Shown here one piece after another: positions 56,453-64,000 of a DNA stretch of 64,000 bases. Each line of letters begins with the position of its first letter. Within the stretch, counting starts at the first letter, position 1. The notes under the pieces were generated by a model, which did not search any database, had not been told where the DNA came from, and saw only the letters and a program-made list of their open reading frames with translations. The DNA comes from a virus. The translations under genes and the position numbers were made by a program. The stretch lies in the IMG/VR virus record IMGVR_UViG_3300045538_000426, positions 1-64,000 of that record. The stretch is one strand, 5' to 3'.

Positions 56453-56680
56453 GTGAGCACCGAAACACTTAGAGAACTTACACCGGAAGAACTTGATCTG
56501 TTACTTTCTATAGTAAATACAACCACGCCCAAATTGACATCGTATGATTTACATCCGATGGATCTCCGACTCATACATGGTTGGAAACTCAAAGAGATTT
56601 TCGGAAAAGCCGAGTCAAAATTGAAGGATGAGGAAAAAGTTGTGGTAAAATCCATCATCGGTAAGTTAGGAATGTCATAA
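56453..56680 (+). CDS. Small helical protein upstream of DNA polymerase
   Basis: 75 residues from a GTG; the nearby ATG at 56446 is out of frame and stops after eight codons. Helical with TPEELDLLLSIVN, LHPMDLRLIHGWKLKEIFG and DEEKVVVKSIIGKLG. It is separated from the polymerase by two bases and sits behind a promoter. Possibly an accessory subunit or an early host-directed protein. No family recognised. Confidence 0.5.
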   Translation: MSTETLRELTPEELDLLLSIVNTTTPKLTSYDLHPMDLRLIHGWKLKEIFGKAESKLKDEEKVVVKSIIGKLGMS

Positions 56681-56682
56681 TC

Positions 56683-59211
56683 ATGTATCAAAACATTTTC
56701 GTAGATAAAAAGAGTGAGACGGTTTTCATATGGGATGATAAATTGGGTCTTATTCAAATTCCAGTCGACCAAGCAACTTACGCCTATCGTAGGTGTTCCG
56801 GCGGACGTTACCGTTCTCTATACGGCGATGAATTGGAAAAGATTTCTAAGTTTTCTCCACGGGATCCATCTCTATTTGAATCCGATGTCCCATTAACCAC
56901 TCGTGTTTTAATAGATGCATATGAGGATTCAGATGAACCATCAACCGGCCACACGACGCTTTTCTTGGATATAGAAATAGATGTCACCGACGGATTCTCT
57001 ACACCGGAGGATGCTGGAAACGAGATAACGGCTATTGCTATATATGACGACATCACGGCGAAATATACGGCGATGATTCTTGATAAACAGATGCGGGTTA
57101 CCGACTCCCAAAAAGACGGTGTCTCTGTTCTTCGATTCGACAATGAAGAGTCGCTTCTCTCTCATTTTTTGACAAAGATAGAGGAAATCAGACCAACGAT
57201 AATAACCGGTTGGAACGTGGCTCAATATGATATGCCATATCTGTTCAACCGAATTACTACTGTTTTGGGGCGGAGAAGTGCTCAACGGTTATCTCCCATT
57301 AATATCGCTTATGTAAACCCCCGTGAAGGAGAAGTTGTTCTCGCTGGCGTGTCGGTTCTCGATTATTTGATTCTATATAAGAAATTCATCGGTAGAAATG
57401 AATCGAATTACACACTCGGTGCCATTGGAAAACGAGTGGTTAAGATGGAAAAGATAAGTTACAGTGGAAATTTACAAGACTTGTTCAATTCCGATATTAA
57501 TCGTTACATTGAATACAACCTAAACGACGTTCAGATAGTGGTTGCGTTGGATAAGAAGTTGAAATTTATAGATTTGGCTAGAAACGTGTGTCATACGGGA
57601 CATGTTCCATATGAATATTTCGGTATGTCAAGTCGTTATATCGAAGGTGCGATGTTACTTTATTTGAGAAGGACCGGATTGGTCGCTACGAATAAGTCAT
57701 TGGAGGGACAGGCCGACTTTGCAAGACGAACTGAGGAGTCGGAAGAAGGGTTTGAAGGAGCATACGTCAAGGATCCTGTTCCGGGAAGATATGATTGGGT
57801 ATATGACTTGGATTTAACTTCCATGTATCCGAATATCATGATTAGTCTCAACATCAGCCCGGAGACGGTCATTTCCAAAGTAGAAGATTGGAATGTAGAA
57901 CGGTATTTGAAAGGTGACTACAAATCTGTGAAAATGGGTGGGTCTGAATACGACATTGTTGATTTCAAGAAAATGATGGATGAGAAAAAGTTCTCTATCG
58001 CTTCAAATGGTGTAATTTATAGAAACGATAAGCCGGGATTGATACCGGCCATCCTTATAAAATGGTTCGATGAACGAAAATCCCTCCGTAAGCTCGCTAA
58101 GAAATATGCGGAGGACGGTGATATGGAGAAACATGAATTTTACGACAACCGACAACGTGTTCAGAAAATTCTACTTAACAGTGCATACGGTGTGTTGGGA
58201 CTTGAGGTATTTCGTTTTTACAACAAAGATAACGCGGCAGCAGTAACACTTACGGGTCAGGATATAATCAAGACCACAAACAAAGCCATCAATCTATATT
58301 ACAAAAACATATTGAACGTAGACAATGATTATGTGGTGTATGTCGACACCGATTCCGTATTCGCTTCAGCCGTTCCAATCATTGAACATTCTATGCCGGA
58401 GGTAGATTTGAAAGACGATGTTCAGATGACCGCTGCTATTCTGAAAGTTGCTGGTGAAGTTCAATTATTCGTCAACAAGTTTTATGATGTGATGGCTAAG
58501 AAGTTCTTTAATATAAGCACTCATCGGTTTGATATCAAACAAGAGGTTATTTCAAAGACAAGTTTTTGGTTGGCGAAGAAACGATACTGTCAGTTGATTA
58601 TAAACAAGGGAGGTCTTCCCGTGGACGAACTTGAAGTTAAGGGGTTTGACGTCGTTCGGACAAGTTTCCCCCTCGTGTTCAGAAAGTTCATGAATACGTT
58701 TCTGATGGGTCTGCTTAATAAGGTAGAACAACGCGTGATAGATGATACCATCGTAAAGTTTCTGGAAGAGATAAACACGTTGTCTATTTTGGATATGGCA
58801 AAAAGCACATCCGTAAAGTTCGTGAGTCTTGATAAAACAAAGAACTATGACCCCACATCACGGATTCCGTTTAACACGGTATTGGGAACGCCCGCTCAAG
58901 TCAAAGCCGCGTTGATGTATAATGATTTGATTGATAAATGGGGATTGGAAAAACATACTCAAAAGATATTCAATGGTCAAAAAATCAAATGGGTGTATTT
59001 GAAACAGAATGAATACGGAATCGATGCTCTCGCGTTTAAGGCTGACGGAAATGATTCGAAAGAGATATTGAGTTTTATAGATACCTACATAGACAGATCA
59101 GCGATGTACGACCAAGAACTGAAGACCAAACTCCAGGACTTTTACGCTGTATTGAAGTGGCAGTATCCAAGTTTGGAGAGCCGTAAAGCAGAAGAGTTTT
59201 TTAGTTTTTGA
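56683..59211 (+). CDS. Family B replicative DNA polymerase (gp43-like)
   Basis: 842 residues. The 3'-5' exonuclease has FLDIEIDV (D96, E98; Exo I), TGWNVAQYDMPYL (Exo II) and EYNLNDVQIV (Exo III, Y-x3-D). Polymerase motifs: DLDLTSMYPNIMIS (motif A, around 375-388, D-x-x-S-x-Y-P), QKILLNSAYGVLGL (motif B, N-S-x-Y-G) and VVYVDTDSVF (motif C, about 552-561). All are intact, so it is a proofreading replicase. The C-terminal 40 residues (LKTKLQDFYAVLKWQYPSLES) include a possible clamp-binding tail. It lies upstream of clamp and clamp-loader genes. Confidence 0.9.
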   Translation: MYQNIFVDKKSETVFIWDDKLGLIQIPVDQATYAYRRCSGGRYRSLYGDELEKISKFSPRDPSLFESDVPLTTRVLIDAYEDSDEPSTGHTTLFLDIEIDVTDGFSTPEDAGNEITAIAIYDDITAKYTAMILDKQMRVTDSQKDGVSVLRFDNEESLLSHFLTKIEEIRPTIITGWNVAQYDMPYLFNRITTVLGRRSAQRLSPINIAYVNPREGEVVLAGVSVLDYLILYKKFIGRNESNYTLGAIGKRVVKMEKISYSGNLQDLFNSDINRYIEYNLNDVQIVVALDKKLKFIDLARNVCHTGHVPYEYFGMSSRYIEGAMLLYLRRTGLVATNKSLEGQADFARRTEESEEGFEGAYVKDPVPGRYDWVYDLDLTSMYPNIMISLNISPETVISKVEDWNVERYLKGDYKSVKMGGSEYDIVDFKKMMDEKKFSIASNGVIYRNDKPGLIPAILIKWFDERKSLRKLAKKYAEDGDMEKHEFYDNRQRVQKILLNSAYGVLGLEVFRFYNKDNAAAVTLTGQDIIKTTNKAINLYYKNILNVDNDYVVYVDTDSVFASAVPIIEHSMPEVDLKDDVQMTAAILKVAGEVQLFVNKFYDVMAKKFFNISTHRFDIKQEVISKTSFWLAKKRYCQLIINKGGLPVDELEVKGFDVVRTSFPLVFRKFMNTFLMGLLNKVEQRVIDDTIVKFLEEINTLSILDMAKSTSVKFVSLDKTKNYDPTSRIPFNTVLGTPAQVKAALMYNDLIDKWGLEKHTQKIFNGQKIKWVYLKQNEYGIDALAFKADGNDSKEILSFIDTYIDRSAMYDQELKTKLQDFYAVLKWQYPSLESRKAEEFFSF

Positions 59212-59252
59212 TTTATGTTATACTTCGAACGCAAAAACAACGATAAATAATT

Positions 59253-59510
59253 ATGAAATTCAGAACCCGCGCCGAAGATCCAGATTCACCGATGATTGAT
59301 ACCGACAATCTTCCTGACATGGACGCCTTGATTACGGAAAAAGTGATGGAACTCCGTAACTTATGTTATTCTGCTGGATACAGGTGTGTATTGACGGTAC
59401 AACAGAGATACAACGCCACTCTACGTAATGCTTGGTGCATCCATGATTTAGACGACGGTGAAAGTATATGTGACACTGTAAAGTCCGCCATGCAGGAAAG
59501 ACTGAAATAG
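59253..59510 (+). CDS. Small hypothetical protein
   Basis: 85 residues. Acidic start (RTRAEDPDSPMIDTDN), a helix (MDALITEKVMELRNLCYSAG) and a C-terminal helix. Two Cys and several charged residues; no family recognised. Short gap before the next gene. The preceding 41 bases contain AAATAAT but no clear promoter octamer. Confidence 0.5.
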   Translation: MKFRTRAEDPDSPMIDTDNLPDMDALITEKVMELRNLCYSAGYRCVLTVQQRYNATLRNAWCIHDLDDGESICDTVKSAMQERLK

Positions 59511-59515
59511 GATAA

Positions 59516-59881
59516 ATGATTATGAAAATGCCAAATGCAATTCTTATAAATAAGACCGATTCTTCCACTGGAAAAAGGTGGAATGTAGTTTACATAAAAA
59601 CCGGTGTGGAGACTTATACTCACGTTGGTTCGGAATATGTAAAGACAGATGACATCACAAACTTTGACCCATTTGTAAATTGGTTGGATTATATACCCGA
59701 TAAGGAATGGGTTCATCCTGTGGTAGCCACTCCGTCTAATAATGGAGGTTGGAATTTATGTGCATTCGATGGATTCCACAACGCCACTTACAATGGGAAA
59801 GATACTACATTGGATTTCTTGTATAGTAACAATCTTCTATTTAAAATGTTCGATAAACTTCTGAAATCGTATGAAAAGTGA
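59516..59881 (+). CDS. Small hypothetical protein
   Basis: 121 residues (alternative ATG at 59522). Beta-rich N-terminus (NAILINKTDSSTGKRWNVVYIKTG) and aromatic segments (VNWLDYIPDKEWVHPVV, WNLCAFDGFHNATYNG), ending in a helix (SNNLLFKMFDKLLKSYEK). No family recognised. It overlaps the following gene by 11 bases. Confidence 0.5.
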   Translation: MIMKMPNAILINKTDSSTGKRWNVVYIKTGVETYTHVGSEYVKTDDITNFDPFVNWLDYIPDKEWVHPVVATPSNNGGWNLCAFDGFHNATYNGKDTTLDFLYSNNLLFKMFDKLLKSYEK

Positions 59882-60083
59882 CTTGCTGCATGCGTGTTTG
59901 CCACCTGATAGGGATGAAATTTATAGGTTATTAGATCTGTTTGAAAACGCCAAATACACGGAAAATTATATTGTTTCGTCGGTGATGAAACATTTTAGAG
60001 GAAGATGTAACCCTGTATTAGTGAGGGAGATTGTGTCGGAATATCTTGCTGCCCGCCCACGGCAGAAAATAAGAATAGTATGA
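59871..60083 (+). CDS. Small hypothetical protein
   Basis: 70 residues, helical: RDEIYRLLDLFENAKYTENYIVSSVMKHF and LVREIVSEYLAARPRQ (landmarks). Overlaps the upstream gene and, by four bases (ATGA), the DNA methyltransferase, so it belongs to the polymerase unit and may act with one of its neighbours. No family recognised. Confidence 0.45.
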   Translation: MKSDLLHACLPPDRDEIYRLLDLFENAKYTENYIVSSVMKHFRGRCNPVLVREIVSEYLAARPRQKIRIV

Positions 60084-60955
60084 ATTACAGAAAATTACTT
60101 CCGTTTCACGATGACGTTAAAGTCATGACGCAGTTTGGCATGCTTCCTCTTTCCGTGATGGAGTTTTCCAATGATGATAAATGGGACATGGCTTATTTTA
60201 AACAAGACGATTCCGAAAAGCGAAGAAGCGACGATTGTGAGTATCTTTCCGGATTGGGGATGAGCGAGTTTAGCAGTGCTATCTGTGAATTTATTGTAAA
60301 GTATTGGAGTTTGGAGAATGCCAACGTCGTTGACCCGTTCGCCGGGCGTTCAACTAGAGCCATAATAAGTTCAAAGTTGGGTAGGAATTACCAAGGTTAC
60401 GAAATTTCACCACACACTTTCAATCGTAGTTTGGAACAATACAAAGTCGCGGGGGTAAATCCATTGCTTCATTTGTCAGATGGTCGGTATATGTTAGAAA
60501 CCGAAAATGACTTCGCCCACCTCGTCATGACGTGTCCTCCGTATGGATCGATCGAAAAGTATGAGAGTGTCCCGGGACAATTAAGCGACATTAGAAAATA
60601 CGACGAGTTTCTCTCTAACATAAGTGTTTGTATATCCAATATATACAGAGTTTTAAAGCCAGGAGGGTTCTGTTGTTGGGTGGTAGCTGATTGGAGAGAT
60701 GGTCATGGATACCATCAGTTCAGTAACGACAGCATTCAATTGTTTAAAATGAACGGATTGATACCTCACGACACGGTTATTATAAAGAACAATTCTCCAT
60801 TTGCCGCACTTCAAGCGGGCAAGGCAGCTGCTAAACGGATAACCTCAAAGACACATGAATATCTATTGGTCTTCCGCAAGGAAGGTGAGCTGAATATAGA
60901 CGGATTAAAACTAACGGAAATAAACAAATCGGCAAATGCTTTTTTTGAATTATGA
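60080..60955 (+). CDS. DNA methyltransferase (N4/N6 amino type)
   Basis: 291 residues. Motif I is VVDPFAGRSTRAI (83-95, P-F-x-G-x-x-T) and motif IV TCPPYG (151-156, the P-P-Y catalytic loop). The order motif I before motif IV with a helix between, GYEIS after motif I, and YRVLKPGGFCCWVVADW downstream match phage and ParB-linked amino methyltransferases that methylate adenine N6 or cytosine N4. Base and target sequence cannot be read from sequence. It may protect phage DNA from restriction, alongside the Mom-like protein at 20.9 kb. Confidence 0.75.
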   Translation: MNYRKLLPFHDDVKVMTQFGMLPLSVMEFSNDDKWDMAYFKQDDSEKRRSDDCEYLSGLGMSEFSSAICEFIVKYWSLENANVVDPFAGRSTRAIISSKLGRNYQGYEISPHTFNRSLEQYKVAGVNPLLHLSDGRYMLETENDFAHLVMTCPPYGSIEKYESVPGQLSDIRKYDEFLSNISVCISNIYRVLKPGGFCCWVVADWRDGHGYHQFSNDSIQLFKMNGLIPHDTVIIKNNSPFAALQAGKAAAKRITSKTHEYLLVFRKEGELNIDGLKLTEINKSANAFFEL

Positions 60956-61107
60956 GAATGTCAGATACGATTTTACTTGAATGGGAGGATTTGGTACTAG
61001 ATTTTATAAAGATAGGATTTACCAGAGTTGAAGCAAGAATTTGTGCCACTGCAATAATGGAAGATAGGTATAAAAAATTTACAACCCTCGATGATGTGGT
61101 AGACTGA
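60952..61107 (+). CDS. Small helical protein after the methyltransferase
   Basis: 51 residues, too short for usual thresholds. Starts with ATGA overlap and reads EWEDLVLDFIKIGF, VEARICATAIM and KKFTTLDDVVD, two or three helices. Its stop-start overlap supports translation. No family; possibly a regulator or subunit of the methyltransferase. Confidence 0.45.
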   Translation: MRMSDTILLEWEDLVLDFIKIGFTRVEARICATAIMEDRYKKFTTLDDVVD

Positions 61108-61128
61108 TGGAGATATAAAACTAAAATC

Positions 61129-61872
61129 ATGAAAAAACAAACTGTAGAGACATTCATCAAGAAGTATTCACTTAACGGACTCGTTGACTCTGTCAAGTGG
61201 ACCGTTGATTCCGATAAAAAGACACTTACCACCAACGCTATCACGGAGGAAAAGAACGTCTTGATTGCTGTGGAGATTGCTAATTTCGACGCGATTGATG
61301 AGAAGTGTGAATTAGGAGTCTTCGAGACATCTCGTCTATCTAAGATGTTATCGGTTCTCTCCGATACGGTTACACTTTCTCTCAATAAGAAGGACGATAA
61401 GATTACTTCTGTTGGACTTTCTGACGACAATGACACCGTAGCACAATTCATCACATCCGACCTCGCGGTTATCCCATCCGCTCCGGCGTTGAAGAAACTC
61501 CCTGACTTCGGTGTGGAGATACTCTTGGACACCGACTTTGTCTCACGTTTCGTAAAAGCGAAGAATGCTCTTCCCGAAGTAGATACGTTTACTTTACTGA
61601 TGAACAAGAAGTCTAAGTTGGAGATGGTCTTAGGTCATTCCACTTTAAATAGCAATCGTATCACGTTGGGTGTAGATGCGGTCGATGGTAAGGACGTGGT
61701 CAAGAAAAGCGTTAGCTTTAATGCTAAGTATTTCAAGGAAATCTTAGTGGCCAACAGCGACTGCCCATCTGCCGTGTTGAGAGTAAGTGATGCGGGTTTG
61801 TCAACGGTGGAATTCATAAATTCCGATTTCAAGTCGACTTATTACATGGTCGAGGTTAAGATGGTTGACTAA
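61129..61872 (+). CDS. Sliding clamp (gp45/PCNA-like)
   Basis: 247 residues. Two-fold repeat of beta-rich halves (residues about 1-125 and 126-247) typical of gp45/PCNA-type clamps: FIKKYSLNGLVDSVKWTVD and TLTTNAITEE in the first, SVSFNAKYFKEILVAN and STVEFINSDFKSTYYMVEV in the second, with ETSRLSKMLSVLSD on the linker. It tethers the polymerase to DNA. Its ATG follows an AT-rich 21-base gap, and the clamp-loader large subunit starts 18 bases downstream. Confidence 0.8.
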   Translation: MKKQTVETFIKKYSLNGLVDSVKWTVDSDKKTLTTNAITEEKNVLIAVEIANFDAIDEKCELGVFETSRLSKMLSVLSDTVTLSLNKKDDKITSVGLSDDNDTVAQFITSDLAVIPSAPALKKLPDFGVEILLDTDFVSRFVKAKNALPEVDTFTLLMNKKSKLEMVLGHSTLNSNRITLGVDAVDGKDVVKKSVSFNAKYFKEILVANSDCPSAVLRVSDAGLSTVEFINSDFKSTYYMVEVKMVD

Positions 61873-61890
61873 GTTGACTAATAACAAGTT

Positions 61891-62847
61891 ATGAATTTTT
61901 CGTTTGAGGAAGAGGTTCCCAAATCTACGGTTGTAAATTCTCTATGGGTAGAGAAATACCGACCCGATAAATTGGATGGGTATATAGGAAATGACCAACT
62001 TAAACAGACGGTTTCATCCTTTATTACGCGAAATGACATACCACATCTACTGTTTTATGGAACGGCTGGCACAGGAAAGACGACTCTCGCTAAGTTGATA
62101 ACTAAGAACGTCGAATGTGATGTCCTTTATATTAACGCGAGTGATGAAAACTCCGTTGACACGGTCAGATCGAAGATTAAGGGGTTCGCTTCGACTACAG
62201 GATTTACATCGTTAAAGGTGATTATTCTGGATGAGTCAGACTTTTTGTCTCAGGAAGCTCAGGCGGCTCTACGAAATCTGATGGAGACATTCAGTCTCAC
62301 TACTCGGTTTATATTGACATGTAACTATCAGGAAAAGATTATCCCCGCGTTAATCTCCCGTTGTCAGACGTATCAAATAAATCCAATTAGTAAGAAAGAG
62401 GTGGCGATTCACCTCAAATCAATCTTCGAGAAGGAATCGGTCAAATTCTCGATGGAAGACTTGGGATATATAGTGAACACGTATTATCCCGATATCCGTA
62501 AGATATTGAATTTCTCCCAACAAAGTGTGTTGGACGGAACTATCAAAATCAATACTTACGATGCCGTAGGAACTGATTTGAAGAATAAGATAATAAGTTC
62601 ACTGTCAAATTCGAATAACATATCCACTACGTTCAACGAAATACGTCAGATAGTTGCTGATAATGACATTCGTTCGTTCGACGAGTATTATTCATTACTC
62701 TACGAAAGATGTTCGGATTACTCCAAGGGAAAGGATGTTCCTGTAATTATTACAATCGCTGAATACGTTCATCAAAGTAGTTTGGTGGTCGATAAGGAGA
62801 TTACATTCATGGCGTGTATCGCAGCGGTTCTAAAGTCAATAAAATGA
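61891..62847 (+). CDS. Clamp loader large subunit (gp44-like AAA+ ATPase)
   Basis: 318 residues. LWVEKYRPDKLDGYIGNDQL is the standard start of gp44/RFC small subunits. Walker A GTAGTGKT (57-64), Walker B VIILDESDFLS, sensor 1 RFILTCNYQ, and the S-R-C box LISRCQTYQINP are all present. The helical collar (about 210-318) follows. With the gp62-like subunit at 30.6 kb it would form a 4:1 pentamer that opens and loads the gp45-like clamp. A strong terminator lies 34 bases after the stop. Confidence 0.85.
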   Translation: MNFSFEEEVPKSTVVNSLWVEKYRPDKLDGYIGNDQLKQTVSSFITRNDIPHLLFYGTAGTGKTTLAKLITKNVECDVLYINASDENSVDTVRSKIKGFASTTGFTSLKVIILDESDFLSQEAQAALRNLMETFSLTTRFILTCNYQEKIIPALISRCQTYQINPISKKEVAIHLKSIFEKESVKFSMEDLGYIVNTYYPDIRKILNFSQQSVLDGTIKINTYDAVGTDLKNKIISSLSNSNNISTTFNEIRQIVADNDIRSFDEYYSLLYERCSDYSKGKDVPVIITIAEYVHQSSLVVDKEITFMACIAAVLKSIK

Positions 62848-62880
62848 GACAGTAGTAATCTTTATAAGAACTAACATGGA

Positions 62881-62905
62881 AACCGGCCTCTGGCCGGTTT
62901 TTTAG
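62881..62905 (+). terminator. Strong intrinsic terminator after the clamp-loader gene
   Basis: AACCGGCC and GGCCGGTT form an 8-bp stem around TCT, followed by TTTTTA. It closes the polymerase-clamp unit. Confidence 0.9.
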
Positions 62906-62929
62906 TTTGTAGAAACGATAACTGATTGA

Positions 62930-62937
62930 TATTTATA
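62930..62937 (+). promoter_or_regulatory. Candidate phage promoter element TATTTATA
   Basis: Perfect octamer ending 6 bases before the ATG at 62944; expected transcription start at the A of the start codon. It lies just past a terminator, as a promoter should. Confidence 0.5.
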
Positions 62938-62943
62938 GGATAA

Positions 62944-63522
62944 ATGAAACAAAAACTACACGAAAACGACCTCGGTGATAGAATGGCTCTTGGGTTGCCG
63001 TATGGAACATCTGGTGTGGTCAATCCAGGAGCAGGCACATTTAGTTCACCTGACGCATCTCAGACTCCATCTAGTTTTTATCAAGATGGTCCTAACAAAG
63101 TAAGCTCTTATAACAACGATAAAGCAATCGGTATAAATAAAGACGATATTGCTTTGTTGAAGGGAAGAGTCACTCCCGATGAGATACTGTGTGGAATGGA
63201 GTATGAACTCAAGCGAATGGTCGACCGAAACAAAGGAAAGGCGAAGGAAATCGTAGTGGCGAATCTAAAGAGAGATCCTAAGTATTATTCTAGTCTCGGT
63301 ATGCTTATTCACGGAGACGAACGTATAAACGAGTCGGTTGACCCGGAAAAAATGGCTGCGGAAAAGAAGAAAGCATTTGAAGAGATATTCTCCGGTATGA
63401 TGGCTAGTCAAGGAAAGACCACGGTCAGAAACGTTGATGAGAGAGTGGTAAATGCATATAAGGAAACCGCTGCTCGTTCAAACGAACGTCGGAAGCCATT
63501 TGGAACGATTATAAAATTATGA
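62944..63522 (+). CDS. DUF5661-like protein
   Basis: 192 residues. Loose Gly/Ser/Pro-rich start (ALGLPYGTSGVVNPGAG), then a helical unit, GRVTPDEILCGMEYELKRMV, KEIVVANLKRDPKYYSSLGML, and a charged C-terminal helix (EKKKAFEEIFSGMMASQ). The pattern T-P-D-E-x-x-x-G and L-K-x-D-P-K-Y-Y-S matches DUF5661, seen in phage structural and packaged proteins of unknown role. The next gene carries the same unit, so the two are related neighbours. Confidence 0.55.
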   Translation: MKQKLHENDLGDRMALGLPYGTSGVVNPGAGTFSSPDASQTPSSFYQDGPNKVSSYNNDKAIGINKDDIALLKGRVTPDEILCGMEYELKRMVDRNKGKAKEIVVANLKRDPKYYSSLGMLIHGDERINESVDPEKMAAEKKKAFEEIFSGMMASQGKTTVRNVDERVVNAYKETAARSNERRKPFGTIIKL

Positions 63523-64000
63523 GACTATTTGAGTTTTACCCCGATATATCAACTGACAAATTATCTGGCGGAAAGGGAGATGGCGCATTGCCGAGTCATA
63601 CGGACACCGCTGAACTTGCATTAGGCGTTCAGATAGAATCCGAACACACGGATGACCCCGACATAGCCACGGAAATTGCCACCGATCACCTCACTGAAGA
63701 CCCGAAGTATTACTCCAAACTTATATCTGCTGGACTTTCTGATGAATTTCCTTCGATGGTTAATTCTGGATTGGGTGATCCGAATGCACCATTGAATAAA
63801 GTATCCAAGATTGGTAATGACGTGACATATTGTAAGCCTGGGAATAATATAGGCAAAATTACTAAGACATCGGACGGTAATATACCCGGCAGATCAGACA
63901 AGCCCATCGTTGATAAGTCTATATCGGAGATAAAGTCGGATACGACATATGGTGATTATGCTAAGATAGCACAAAGAGTCATTGATGCTCTCATGGTTAT
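63519..64000 (+). CDS. DUF5661-like protein, cut by the window end
   Basis: Starts with ATGA overlap at the end of the previous gene and stays open to the last base, so at least 160 residues are present and the C-terminus is missing. ESEHTDDPDIATEIATDHLTEDPKYYSKL (landmarks H-T-D-D-P, A-x-x-H-L, D-P-K-Y-Y-S-K-L) is a good DUF5661 unit. The remainder so far is Gly/Asn/Lys-rich and loosely structured (NDVTYCKPGNNIGKI). Role unknown; probably structural. Confidence 0.6.
   Translation, partial: MRLFEFYPDISTDKLSGGKGDGALPSHTDTAELALGVQIESEHTDDPDIATEIATDHLTEDPKYYSKLISAGLSDEFPSMVNSGLGDPNAPLNKVSKIGNDVTYCKPGNNIGKITKTSDGNIPGRSDKPIVDKSISEIKSDTTYGDYAKIAQRVIDALMV

Overview
This window is a densely coded, AT-leaning stretch of a tailed, contractile-tail bacteriophage (Caudoviricetes, myovirus morphotype) with a distantly T4-like core. 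The evidence is a gp53/LysM baseplate protein and a tape-measure-like protein next to baseplate genes, together with a T4-type replisome: gp32-like SSB, UvsX/RecA, FEN-type 5' nuclease, gp41-like helicase, gp43-like family B polymerase, gp45-like clamp and gp44/gp62-like clamp loader. The host is not identified. Recognisable Shine-Dalgarno sequences are almost absent. Five promoters look sigma70-like (TTGAC, 16-17 bases, TATNAT-like), and a second octamer, T-A-Y-TTATA, recurs just before start codons. At most of these sites the expected transcription start falls on or within a few bases of the start codon, so leaderless initiation is likely. A secreted FecR-like protein, a B12-dependent ribonucleotide reductase and the large sugar cluster would suit an aquatic Gram-negative host, but that is inference.

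Layout. 0-7.9 kb: tail of a homing-endonuclease-like gene, tape measure and baseplate genes. 7.9-12.1 kb: small family A polymerase-like protein, a possible nuclease and three unknowns. 12.1-19.9 kb: SSB, RecA, FEN nuclease, a reverse-strand beta-rich protein, helicase and class II RNR. 20-22.5 kb: membrane coiled-coil protein, free-standing PAS protein, Mom-like protein and a reverse-strand GIY-YIG homing endonuclease. 22.5-32.5 kb: possible structural/core protein, MoxR-type AAA+ ATPase with a metallopeptidase-VWA partner, a small winged-helix-like regulator, two DUF4338 (DruA-like) proteins, a metallo-beta-lactamase-fold enzyme, clamp loader small subunit and a dNMP-kinase-like protein. 32.5-54 kb: about 20 mostly overlapping genes forming a glycan-synthesis island (glycosyltransferases, sugar-nucleotide enzymes, deacetylases, radical SAM enzyme, WbqC-like protein and an oxidoreductase fusion), with dUTPase inside it. 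54-56.7 kb: small membrane proteins, a Cas4-like nuclease on the reverse strand and a FecR-like protein. 56.7-62.9 kb: polymerase B, small unknowns, DNA methyltransferase, clamp and clamp loader, ended by a strong terminator. 62.9-64 kb: two DUF5661-like proteins, the last cut by the window edge.

How it works together. The replication genes make a nearly complete phage replisome (no primase seen here) supplied with dNTPs by RNR, dUTPase and a dNMP-kinase-like enzyme. The island looks able to make a modified amino or deoxy sugar and transfer it in several steps, probably onto virion or host surface structures or DNA. Many genes are joined by ATGA or GTGA stop-start overlaps, suggesting translational coupling in place of Shine-Dalgarno initiation. 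No stretch over 300 bases lacks a gene. No tRNA, CRISPR array or insertion sequence was recognised.
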